DNA of 8,317 bases from JBDUDR01 sp040002845 (lineage in GTDB: Bacteria; Actinomycetota; Actinomycetes; Propionibacteriales; Nocardioidaceae). The notes beneath the pieces were generated by a model. The model saw only the letters and a list, made by a program, of their open reading frames with translations, did not search any database and was not told the origin of the DNA. Positions 1 to 5,871 of this stretch are shown here, piece after piece. The DNA lies in contig JBDUDR010000131.1 in assembly GCA_040002845.1 (NCBI GenBank), positions 1-8,317 on the forward strand, in the 5' to 3' direction. A program made the position numbers and the translations under genes. The stretch's first letter is position 1; each line of letters begins with the position of its first letter.

Positions 1-144
1 CCGGCCACGGCCTGAGCCCGGAGCTGGTGCTGGCGGTCCCTGGAGCGGTTCCGCGAGCTCGCCGGCGAGTCTGGGCTCGAGGTCCAGGCGACTGGTCTGC
101 TGCCGTCGGGTCGCTTTGCAGTTGAGTGCCGCCGCCTTGCCTGA
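1..144 (+). pseudogene. C-terminal fragment of an unidentified protein with an apparent frameshift
   Basis: The first 38 bases have the coding signature (A/T concentrated at codon position 2, G/C at position 3) in the frame starting at base 3, reading GHGLSPELVLAV. From about base 40 the same signature moves to the frame starting at base 1, reading LERFRELAGESGLEVQ and ending PSGRFAVECRRLA with TGA at 142-144. Removing one C from the CCC run at 38-40 joins them into one continuous, natural-looking C-terminus. Neither frame alone is convincing: frame 1 has TGA at 13-15 and frame 3 stops at 123-125. The ending is loosely like the last strands of class I methyltransferases, but I do not recognise the family. 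It could be a real frameshift, a sequencing error or programmed slippage. It ends 127 bp before phaB on the same strand. Confidence 0.45.
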
Positions 145-193
145 ACCCGAGCCACACGCTTTCCGCCCGCCCTGCGAGGCGAGCGAGCTCAGC

Positions 194-205
194 ATCTCGC
201 GAGAT
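194..205. promoter_or_regulatory. Perfect 12-bp palindrome upstream of phaB, possible operator
   Basis: ATCTCGCGAGAT is a perfect palindrome in the 127-bp gap before phaB, 66 bp from its start codon. A weak -10-like TAAGAT lies downstream at 237-242, but no matching -35 is clear. The position suits a repressor site, though a GC-rich palindrome of this length can arise by chance. Confidence 0.25.
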
Positions 206-271
206 CGGAGCCTGGCCTCGGAGGCGGAAGCGCCCATAAGATCGAACAGGTAGGCCAACGGGAGGGTCGTC

Positions 272-1012
272 ATGACAGCACGGGTCGCATTGGTCACAGG
301 AGGCACCGGCGGCATCGGCACCGCCATCGTCCAGCGGCTGGCCGACCTCGGTCATACGGTCGCCACCAACTACCGCAACGAGGACAAGGCGGCGGCATGG
401 CGCGACAAGGCGGGAGCCGCCGGCTACGACGTGACGCTCGTGAAGGGTGACGTGTCCTCGGCCGAGCAAGCCGAGACGCTGGTACGTGAGATCGAGAAAC
501 AGACCGGGCCGATCGACATCCTCGTCAACAACGCAGGCATCACCCGCGACACGACGTTCCACAAGATGCGCCCCGACCAGTGGAACGACGTGATCGACAC
601 CAACCTCAACTCGGTCTACAACATGACCCGACCAGTGATCGAGGGGATGCGCGAACGCAAGTGGGGCCGCATCGTCCAGATCAGCTCGATCAACGGGCAG
701 AAGGGTCAGTACGGCCAGGCGAACTATGCAGCCGCCAAGGCCGGGATGCACGGGTTCACCATCTCCCTGGCGCAGGAGAATGCGAAGTTCGGGATCACGG
801 TCAACACGGTGTCGCCGGGCTACATCGGCACCGACATGGTGATGGCCGTCCCCGAGCACGTGCGCGACAAGATCGTGGCGCAGATCCCCACCGGTCGGCT
901 CGGGAGACCCGAGGAGATCGCTTACGCGGTCGCGTTCTTCATCTCCGATGAGGCCGGCTGGGTCACCGGCGCCAACCTGTCCGCCAACGGCGGGCAGTAC
1001 ATGGGCTGGTAG
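272..1012 (+). CDS. phaB: Acetoacetyl-CoA reductase (NADPH-dependent, SDR family)
   Basis: This 246-residue cytoplasmic short-chain dehydrogenase reduces acetoacetyl-CoA to (R)-3-hydroxybutyryl-CoA, the monomer precursor for polyhydroxybutyrate. The Rossmann motif TGGTGGIG is at residues 9-16, NNAG at 86-89 and DTNLNS at 109-114. The catalytic Ser is in the ISS at 137-139, and the YxxxK is Y152/K156. The stretch NGQKGQYGQANYAAAKAG (141-158) and the ending VSPGYIGTDMV (180-190) are the signature of PhaB rather than of FabG. The length equals that of the Cupriavidus enzyme. The ATG is preceded by GGAGGG (261-266) five bases upstream. No PHA synthase or thiolase is in the window, so the pathway link rests on the family. 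It is convergent with the membrane-protein gene, with 23 bp between the stops. FabG or another SDR reductase is the alternative, but much less likely. Confidence 0.93.
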   Translation: MTARVALVTGGTGGIGTAIVQRLADLGHTVATNYRNEDKAAAWRDKAGAAGYDVTLVKGDVSSAEQAETLVREIEKQTGPIDILVNNAGITRDTTFHKMRPDQWNDVIDTNLNSVYNMTRPVIEGMRERKWGRIVQISSINGQKGQYGQANYAAAKAGMHGFTISLAQENAKFGITVNTVSPGYIGTDMVMAVPEHVRDKIVAQIPTGRLGRPEEIAYAVAFFISDEAGWVTGANLSANGGQYMGW

Positions 1013-1035
1013 CGGGCGCCTGCGCCGGCCTACCG

Positions 1036-1674
1036 CTATTGCGGCGGCGCAGGCGGCGGCGGTGGCGTGTACGGAGGCGGCCCGGGCGGAGCCCAGCCGG
1101 ACGCGCCGGGCGCAGCCCGGCCTGGTACGTCTGGTGGCCGCAGGGGTGGCCGCTTGGAGCGCCCTCGCCGGACCGCGATGACCAGGAGGCCCACGAACGA
1201 GGCGATCACCAGCAGGAAGGGCAAGCCCAGACCCAGCACGAGCCACTTCGCCAATGAGCCGAAGCCGGCACGCGGGCCGATGAAGACGTTCGCCGGGAGA
1301 AGGAACGGTGAGCTGCACGACAACTGGTACGTGCCGGCCGGCATGTCGCTCGGACTGCTTGCGACGACGTACCACTTGTCCTGATTGCGCGAAACCGTGA
1401 TGCCCGACTCGCTGTCCAGCTGGATCTGCCGGCCCTGCCCGGTCGCTGTGCAGTCCATCGTCAACGAGCGTGATCGCGTGTAGACAGAGAAACCGTCGGA
1501 GTCGACGGTGATCTCCTGCCCAGCCTGGTACGGGACCCGGTCAGCGGTGATGAAGGTCACGAACCGTGAGACGGCCAGGGCCACCAGGAGGAGTGCAACG
1601 ACGAGCAATGCGACCGGCAGGGCGTACCACCAAGCCGACGGCCTGACCTTGGCTCGAGCCTGCGCGGTCACCAC
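1036..1674 (-). CDS. Two-TM membrane protein with extracytoplasmic domain and proline-rich tail
   Basis: This 212-residue protein of unknown function has a short basic N-terminus and a first membrane helix at about 15-42. A polar domain of about 100 residues (43-142) has just two cysteines, C75 and C120, probably a disulfide if it lies outside. A second helix follows at about 143-168, then an RRGRSKR stop-transfer patch, then a cytoplasmic tail (175-212) of nearly pure Pro, Gly and Ala with a PPPY motif. The start is one of two adjacent GTG codons (1674 or 1671), because an in-frame TGA at 1680-1678 blocks anything longer. I see no good Shine-Dalgarno. It follows the acyl-CoA dehydrogenase gene by 55 bp on the same strand and may be its second cistron, although nothing in the protein suggests a lipid role. 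Coding is well supported by composition and topology; the function is unassigned. Confidence 0.75.
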   Translation of the reverse strand: MVTAQARAKVRPSAWWYALPVALLVVALLLVALAVSRFVTFITADRVPYQAGQEITVDSDGFSVYTRSRSLTMDCTATGQGRQIQLDSESGITVSRNQDKWYVVASSPSDMPAGTYQLSCSSPFLLPANVFIGPRAGFGSLAKWLVLGLGLPFLLVIASFVGLLVIAVRRGRSKRPPLRPPDVPGRAAPGASGWAPPGPPPYTPPPPPAPPQ

Positions 1675-1693
1675 CGGTCAATGATGACGGCTG

Positions 1694-1707
1694 CCCGGCC
1701 AGCCGGG
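1694..1707. terminator. Small GC hairpin between the acyl-CoA dehydrogenase gene and the membrane-protein gene
   Basis: CCCGG CCAG CCGGG forms a 5-bp stem with a tetraloop in the 55-bp gap. It has no T-run. It could weaken transcription into the downstream membrane-protein gene, but a stem this short is common in high-GC DNA. Confidence 0.2.
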
Positions 1708-1729
1708 GACCGAACCCGAGGCGATCAGC

Positions 1730-3592
1730 TCAGAATGCGGACTCCGGCAGGTCCATCACCGAGAGATCGGTGTCTTCGGCGATCGCTCGCTCGGCCGCCA
1801 GCCCCGGCAGCACGGTGTGTGCAAAGAACTGCGCAGCCACCACCTTGCCCTCGTAGAAGTCCTTATCTTTGGACGAGACCTCGCCACCGAGTGCGGACAG
1901 GGCAACCTCGGCCTGGCGAAGCAGCAACCAGGCGCAGATCACGTCGCCGAGCGCCATCAAGAGCCGGGTGGTGTTGAGCCCGGTCTTGTAGATGTTGCGG
2001 ACGTCCCCGCCCTCCGTGCGCGGGTCGGATGACGTCAGCTGGTCGAGCAGGACGCCGACGATGCCATGGACGTCGCCTAGTCCTGTTGCCAGCATTTCGC
2101 GCTCGACCTTGAGGCGACCGTTCCCGGCCTCGGAGTCGATGAACTCCTCGATCTGCTCGGCGAGCCATCGAAGTGCCTGGCCCCCGTCCTTCACGATCTT
2201 GCGGAAGAACAGGTCCTGACTCTGAATCGCGGTGGTGCCTTCGTACAACGTGTCGATCTTCGCGTCCCGGACGTACTGCTCGATCGGGTAGTCGGTCAGG
2301 AAGCCCGATCCGCCGAACGTCTGGAGTGACTCGGTGCCGAGCAGCACCCAGGAGCGCTCAGATCCGTATCCCTTGACGATCGGCAGCAGCAGGTCATTTG
2401 CCCTCTCCGCCAGTTCGTCGACCTCGCCATGGTACGAAGCCGTCTCCACCGTGTCCTGGAGGGTGGCGGTGAACATCACCATCGCCCGAAGCGCCTCCGC
2501 AAAGGACTTCTGTGTCATCAGTGAGCGGCGTACGTCCGGGTGGTGGGTGATCGTCACTCGTGGTGCCGTCTTGTCAGTGGCCTGGGTCAGGTCCGCGCCC
2601 TGCACGCGTTCCTTGGCGTACTCCAAGGCGTTCAGGTAGCCGGTCGAGAGGGTGGCGATTGCCTTTGTGCCCACCATCATCCGGGCGTGCTCGATGACCT
2701 GGAACATCTGGGCGATGCCGTTGTGCTCCTCGCCCAGCAGCCAGCCCTTGGCCGGCTGGTGCTCGCCGAAGGTGAGCTCGCAGGTCGTGGAGACCTTGAT
2801 GCCCATCTTCTTCTCGACGTTCGTCGCGAAGACGCCGTTCCGGTCACCGGTCAGCTCGCCGCTCTCGAGGTCGAAGTCGTGCTTGGGGACGATGAACAGG
2901 GACAGTCCCTTGGTGCCCGGTCCGCCGACCCCCTCGACACCGATCGGTCGGGCGAGCACGAGGTGGATGATGTTCTCGCTCAGGTCATGTTCGCCGGAGG
3001 TGATGAAGCGTTTCACGCCCTCGATGTGCCAGGTGCCGTCGTCTTGGGGATACGCCTTGGTGCGGCCCGCCCCGACATCGGAACCGGCGTCGGGCTCGGT
3101 GAGAACCATCGTGCCTCCCCACCTGCGCTCGACCATGTGGCGGGCGATCTGCTTGTCCCGCTCGGTGCCGTTGCGCCACAAGACTTGAGCGAACCCCGGG
3201 CCGGCGGCGTACAGGTGGACCGCCGGGTTGGCGCCGAGGACGAGTTCGGCGAGGCTCCACCGCAATGAGGGCGGGGTCGGTTGTCCGCCGAGCTCTTTGG
3301 GCAGTCCAAGACGGAACCACTCGGCGTCCATGTAAGCGTGGTAGCTCTTCTTGAACGCTTCGGGCAACGTCACCGTGTGGGTCTCGGGGTCATAGACCGG
3401 GGGAGTGCGATCCGAGCTCTCGTACGACGCGGCGAGCTCCTCGCGTGCAAGCCTGTCGACCTCCTGCAGGATGCTCCGCGCGGTGTCCTCGTCGAGCTCG
3501 TCGTAGAGACCTCGGCCGAGTACGTCACCGCGTCCGAAGACCTCGAAGAGGTTGAACTCGATGTCCCTCAGGTTGCTCTTGTAATGGCTCAT
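1730..3592 (-). CDS. fadE5: Acyl-CoA dehydrogenase, long FadE5-type
   Basis: This 620-residue FAD enzyme catalyses the first step of beta-oxidation, acyl-CoA to trans-2-enoyl-CoA. It begins with the N-terminal extension typical of the ~600-residue ACADs (YKSNLRDIEFNLFEVFGRGD, 4-23). It continues through the helical N domain and the flavin-binding TMVLTEPDAGSDVG (161-174), then the RFITSGEHD (195-203) and GIKVSTTCELTF (264-275) beta domain. The C-terminal helical domain contains QTFGGSGFLTDYPIEQYVRD (424-443). E451 in LYEGTTAIQSQD is the catalytic-base position of this subgroup. A further C-terminal ~140 residues complete the long form. The length is close to M. tuberculosis FadE5 (about 611). 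The ATG has GAAGG at 3602-3606, nine bases upstream. A strong promoter overlapped by two dyads lies at 3638-3683. The symbol is by family resemblance; substrate chain length is not determinable here. Confidence 0.92.
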   Translation of the reverse strand: MSHYKSNLRDIEFNLFEVFGRGDVLGRGLYDELDEDTARSILQEVDRLAREELAASYESSDRTPPVYDPETHTVTLPEAFKKSYHAYMDAEWFRLGLPKELGGQPTPPSLRWSLAELVLGANPAVHLYAAGPGFAQVLWRNGTERDKQIARHMVERRWGGTMVLTEPDAGSDVGAGRTKAYPQDDGTWHIEGVKRFITSGEHDLSENIIHLVLARPIGVEGVGGPGTKGLSLFIVPKHDFDLESGELTGDRNGVFATNVEKKMGIKVSTTCELTFGEHQPAKGWLLGEEHNGIAQMFQVIEHARMMVGTKAIATLSTGYLNALEYAKERVQGADLTQATDKTAPRVTITHHPDVRRSLMTQKSFAEALRAMVMFTATLQDTVETASYHGEVDELAERANDLLLPIVKGYGSERSWVLLGTESLQTFGGSGFLTDYPIEQYVRDAKIDTLYEGTTAIQSQDLFFRKIVKDGGQALRWLAEQIEEFIDSEAGNGRLKVEREMLATGLGDVHGIVGVLLDQLTSSDPRTEGGDVRNIYKTGLNTTRLLMALGDVICAWLLLRQAEVALSALGGEVSSKDKDFYEGKVVAAQFFAHTVLPGLAAERAIAEDTDLSVMDLPESAF

Positions 3593-3637
3593 CGGGGTGC
3601 ACCTTCGCCAACTCGGCCGCTGATCTGCGCGGACTGC

Positions 3638-3649
3638 TACTCGTCAGTA
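3638..3649. promoter_or_regulatory. Operator-like dyad at the fadE transcription start
   Basis: TACTCGTCAGTA has TACT/AGTA half-sites around four bases. It lies just downstream of the predicted -10 and covers the expected start point near 3648, where a bound protein would block initiation. It is nearly the reverse complement of the second site 24 bp away (TACTGACGAGTA versus TACTGGCGAGTA). TetR-type repressors commonly control actinobacterial fatty-acid genes, but no regulator gene is in the window to name. Confidence 0.6.
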
Positions 3650-3654
3650 ACTTA

Positions 3655-3683
3655 AGTATCGTACTGGCGAGTAGCAGTTTCAA
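3655..3683 (-). promoter_or_regulatory. Promoter of the acyl-CoA dehydrogenase gene
   Basis: On the minus strand, -35 TTGAAA (3683-3678, five of six consensus bases) and -10 GATACT (3660-3655, four of six) are separated by exactly 17 bp. The start point would be near 3648, giving a 5' UTR of about 55 nt that carries the GAAGG ribosome-binding site. Both dyads overlap this promoter. Confidence 0.6.
3662..3673. promoter_or_regulatory. Operator-like dyad in the fadE promoter spacer
   Basis: TACTGGCGAGTA lies entirely within the 17-bp spacer between the predicted -35 and -10. Together with the site at 3638-3649 and flanking bases it makes a larger inverted repeat, 3633-3649 and 3662-3678, with 17-bp arms, one mismatch and a 12-base centre that itself contains ACTTAAGT. 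This is far beyond chance for one locus. Confidence 0.65.
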
Positions 3684-3752
3684 GAACGGCGCGCCGAATG
3701 TGACAGAAGGCACGAGGTCGGTTCGTCAAAGCCGATCCTCGCCCGAGCTGAA

Positions 3753-3775
3753 TGGGGGACGCCCAAGATCCCCCA
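3753..3775 (-). terminator. Candidate terminator after the small secreted-protein gene
   Basis: TGGGGGA (3753-3759) and TCCCCCA (3769-3775) pair perfectly over 7 bp around a 9-base loop, 22 bp past the stop of the secreted-protein gene and before the fadE promoter. There is no real T-tract, as is usual for many actinobacterial terminators. A second TGGGGG at 3786-3791 can compete for the same C-run. Confidence 0.4.
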
Positions 3776-3797
3776 CCCGCAGTGCTGGGGGCTGGAG

Positions 3798-4070
3798 CTA
3801 GTGCTGGGAGACCTGGAAGCAGGCCACGTCATACTGCGAGGTCTCGGAGTAGTGTTGCCCGCCGATCCCTCCATTGACGCTGTTGATTCCGGCTTCGTTG
3901 AACGGTGAGCCGGGGCTATCAGCCGAGTTACCCGGAGTGTTTGGTTCCAGGTCCTCACACGACTGGTTTGGCTGCCCGGGCGGCCCGGGCGGGTTGGCGG
4001 CGACGGCTGGGCCGGCAAGGCCCAAGGTGAACCCCACGATGACTGGGATGCAGAGCAGAGATCGACGCAA
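3798..4070 (-). CDS. Small secreted protein of unknown function
   Basis: This 90-residue precursor has a clear Sec signal peptide: MRR, a hydrophobic core at about 5-20, then GPAVAA with predicted cleavage near residue 24-25. The mature ~65 residues are rich in Pro, Gly, Asn and Ser, with runs such as NPPGPPGQPNQSCED, TPGNSADSPGSPFNEAGINS and a SQYDVACFQVSQH end. C38 and C84 could form one disulfide. The start is TTG at 4070-4068; a perfect AGGAGG at 4085-4080 sits nine bases upstream, and no ATG or GTG competes, so this start is well supported. The gene is divergent from the sigma-factor gene, with about 200 bp between starts. I do not recognise a named family. Its placement next to a sigma factor suggests it could be a regulon member, but that is inference. 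Confidence 0.75.
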   Translation of the reverse strand: MRRSLLCIPVIVGFTLGLAGPAVAANPPGPPGQPNQSCEDLEPNTPGNSADSPGSPFNEAGINSVNGGIGGQHYSETSQYDVACFQVSQH

Positions 4071-4079
4071 GACGATTCG

Positions 4080-4085
4080 CCTCCT
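4080..4085 (-). promoter_or_regulatory. Ribosome-binding site that fixes a TTG start
   Basis: AGGAGG on the minus strand, nine bases before TTG 4070. It is the main reason for accepting the rare start codon of the small secreted-protein gene. Confidence 0.7.
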
Positions 4086-4107
4086 GACTGGGACAAGGTC
4101 ACGGCAG

Positions 4108-4165
4108 CCGATCCGCCGCGGCCGTTGGCTGTCCGTTACAGCAAACGCACGATGCCGCGGATCGG
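4108..4165. repeat. Inverted repeat in the divergent region between secreted-protein and sigma-factor genes
   Basis: CCGATCCG (4108-4115) is repeated inverted as CGGATCGG (4158-4165). Adjacent CGCGG/CCGCG bases extend the pairing if a short bulge is allowed. The loop is 42 bases. It could be a shared operator or an RNA hairpin. I see no convincing -35/-10 pair for either direction in this region. Confidence 0.3.
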
Positions 4166-4267
4166 TTCATCGCAGCGGACGAGGTGGCGTCCGGGGCCCC
4201 GGCCAACGATGGTCGTCCTGGGTGCAGCAAAACCGGCGGTTCGTGCATCAATGAGGGTGTGGGTACG

Positions 4268-4819
4268 TTGAGCGAGCAGAACCGCGGTGCCGATTTCACC
4301 CGGTTTGCCGCGTCCGAGGCGGGCCGGCTCGCCCGTTTGGCGTACACCCTGACGGGCGACTATGAGGCCGCTCGCGATCTCACGCAGGACGCTTTGGTTG
4401 CCGTGTTCGGCAGCTGGGAGAGGGTCGCATCCGCGGACAGCCCGGTTGCGTACGCCCGCAGAGTCCTGATCAATCGTCGGCTGGCGGATCTTCGCCGCCC
4501 GAGGGTCGACGAGCTGCTCACCGCGGAGCCGGACGGGTGGGTCGCCGCCGCTGGATCCGAGGACGGAAAGTACGACGAACGCGAAGCGGTCTGGCAGGCG
4601 CTCTCCAACATCACGGTGCGTCAGCGGACAGTGCTCGTGCTGCGCTACTACGAAGACCTCAGCGACTCCGAGATCGCGGACCTGCTGAGGTGCCGGCAGT
4701 CGACGGTACGCAGCCTGGCCGCCCGGGGGATCGCCGGGCTCCGCTCGATCGTGCTGGGCTCGGCGGCGGTGGATCGCCGCGAGGTGGAACCTCCAGAACC
4801 GAGGAGTACGAAGACATGA
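4268..4819 (+). CDS. SigE-family (ECF-like) RNA polymerase sigma factor
   Basis: This is a cytoplasmic sigma factor that directs RNA polymerase to a specific promoter set. From TTG 4268 it is 183 residues: region 2 at about 10-77 (YTLTGDYEAARDLTQDALV, then W50, AYARRVLINRRLADLRR) and region 4 at about 105-160 (VWQALSNITVRQRTVLVLRYYED, then helix-turn-helix DSEIADLLRCRQSTVRSLAARG). The RYYEDLSDSEIA phrasing is that of the actinobacterial SigE-family group, usually 165-185 residues. TTG 4268 is preferred because GAGGG (4253-4257) lies ten bases upstream and the length fits. GTG 4259 and GTG 4184 are in-frame alternatives, but the extra residues look non-homologous. The gene overlaps the next by ATGA, implying translational coupling with its membrane partner. 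Target promoters are unknown. Confidence 0.85.
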   Translation: MSEQNRGADFTRFAASEAGRLARLAYTLTGDYEAARDLTQDALVAVFGSWERVASADSPVAYARRVLINRRLADLRRPRVDELLTAEPDGWVAAAGSEDGKYDEREAVWQALSNITVRQRTVLVLRYYEDLSDSEIADLLRCRQSTVRSLAARGIAGLRSIVLGSAAVDRREVEPPEPRSTKT

Positions 4820-5730
4820 CTGACATCGAAACCCTGCTGCGCGCGACCCTCCGCTCGCATGCCGATCGGGCCCCGACCGCCGACGAGGTGCTGCGAGAGC
4901 TGCCCGACCTTGGATCGCTCGCACCGGGGGAACCGCGGGAGGATACCCCTCGGCGGTCGGTGAAACGCTGGGCGATTCCTGCGCTCGCCGCGGCGGCAGT
5001 GGCGATTGTGGTGGTCTCCGCAGCGGTGCTCCTGCCTGATCGAAATGGTGAATCGCGCGGGGTCTCCAACCATCCATCCACCTCGCCATTGGCTCCGCAG
5101 GCACCGCCTGGAACCCGCTTGGTCGGGATGGGACGGCTGGCGGTGGCAGTGCCCGAGGGTTGGAGCACCAACGACGAGAAATGCGGAATCCCCCTGTCGA
5201 ATACGGTGCTCTTCGAAGCCAACGGTCAGCGGACGTGTCTGATAACCCTAAGGCCGAAGGTCTCGGCTCTTCACATCGTGTCCACGACCTCGGCCTTCGC
5301 CCGGCCGTGGATGAATCAGGATCTGCCGAGCAGCGAAGTTGACGGGGTCACCATCGAGCGGTCACCCACTCGTACGGGCGGCGATCCCCCGTTGGCCCAC
5401 ATGGGCAATGGGCTCGCGGTTGGCGCCTTGGTGGCTCCAAGCGAGGGAGTCGTGATGTGGATGACCTCACCTGACCCGACGGTGGTCGACTCGGTGCTGG
5501 ACTCGGTCATAGTCCTGCCCGCGGGCTGGGTCACCATCCCGTTCAACCCCAATCTGCCGCTCCTGCCCAATGAGCTGGTGGCCCTGAAGCGCATCGGCTT
5601 GAACGTCGAGATCACACGGCGCGATCTGCCGGGCCGAAGCGCTGGAGCGCTGAGCGGGGTGACTCCCGCTTTCGGCAGCGTCGTGCCAGTGGGATCGACC
5701 GTCCATCTGGTGGTGGACTCCGGCAACTGA
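4816..5730 (+). CDS. Single-pass membrane protein with C-terminal PASTA-like domain, putative sigma-factor partner
   Basis: This 304-residue protein starts at ATG 4816 inside the sigma gene's stop (ATGA), with GAGGAG at 4801-4806 nine bases upstream. The N-terminal ~50 residues are cytoplasmic and helical (TDIETLLRATLRSHADRAPT), suited to contact a sigma factor. One membrane helix spans about 52-74. The exterior has a Ser/Pro linker (75-100) and a domain at about 101-240 with C123 and C141. From about 250 to 304 is a single PASTA-like repeat (VALKRIGLNVEI, then GVTPAFGSVVPVGSTVHLVV, DSG). No zinc-binding HxxxCxxC is present, so it is not a classical ZAS anti-sigma factor. The gene order and topology suggest an anti-sigma or sensor role. 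PASTA domains elsewhere bind muropeptides or beta-lactams, so cell-wall sensing is a reasonable inference, not shown. Confidence 0.8.
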   Translation: MTDIETLLRATLRSHADRAPTADEVLRELPDLGSLAPGEPREDTPRRSVKRWAIPALAAAAVAIVVVSAAVLLPDRNGESRGVSNHPSTSPLAPQAPPGTRLVGMGRLAVAVPEGWSTNDEKCGIPLSNTVLFEANGQRTCLITLRPKVSALHIVSTTSAFARPWMNQDLPSSEVDGVTIERSPTRTGGDPPLAHMGNGLAVGALVAPSEGVVMWMTSPDPTVVDSVLDSVIVLPAGWVTIPFNPNLPLLPNELVALKRIGLNVEITRRDLPGRSAGALSGVTPAFGSVVPVGSTVHLVVDSGN

Positions 5731-5747
5731 GCATGTTCTGGACGCGA

Positions 5748-5765
5748 TCCGCGCCAACGCGCGGA
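5748..5765. terminator. Candidate bidirectional terminator hairpin between convergent genes
   Basis: TCCGCGC CAAC GCGCGGA is a perfect 7-bp stem with a tetraloop, 17 bp after the stop of the PASTA-protein gene and in the convergent gap with the DedA gene. It lacks a T-run on both strands, so its efficiency is uncertain. Confidence 0.45.
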
Positions 5766-5783
5766 AGTTGGAAGGGCTGTCCG

Positions 5784-5842
5784 CACAAAATGCGACGGTG
5801 ATGTCGTCAGATCGGTCCCAGGACTACCGGACTGTCACATTT
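5784..5842. repeat. Intergenic repeat element, copy A
   Basis: 59 bp matching 8155-8213 in direct orientation at 41 of 59 positions without a gap, including nine identical bases at the start (CACAAAATG) and ten in a row in the middle (GACTACCGGA). Within copy A, GTCCGCACAAAATGCGAC (5779-5796) and GTCACATTTCGTGGAC (5834-5849) form an inverted repeat with a 2-base bulge and few mismatches. It could be a small repeated palindromic element, a MITE, or fused remnants of transposon ends. No transposase is present. Confidence 0.55.
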
Positions 5843-5871
5843 CGTGGACGTGTCATTGCTTGGCCACCGGC

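Noticed and set aside
1015..1026. GC palindrome between the phaB and membrane-protein stops
   Set aside because: The stem is only 4 bp with a usable loop and has no T-run; too weak to call a terminator.
2540..3268. Long plus-strand open frame antisense to the acyl-CoA dehydrogenase gene
   Set aside because: It mirrors a clearly conserved enzyme on the other strand, its residues have no recognisable motifs, and long antisense frames are expected in high-GC coding DNA.
4251..4271. Six-codon leader ORF (MRVWVR) overlapping the sigma TTG start
   Set aside because: It has no ribosome-binding site and no regulatory residue pattern; most likely chance.
4537..4815. Upstream extension of the PASTA-protein frame into the sigma gene
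   Set aside because: The frame is open, but the true start is ATG 4816 with GAGGAG and an ATGA overlap; the extension reads as a shadow of sigma region 4.
4136..5104. 322-residue minus-strand open frame across the sigma and PASTA genes
   Set aside because: It is antisense to two genes with clear domains. The product is Arg/Pro-rich without recognisable structure.
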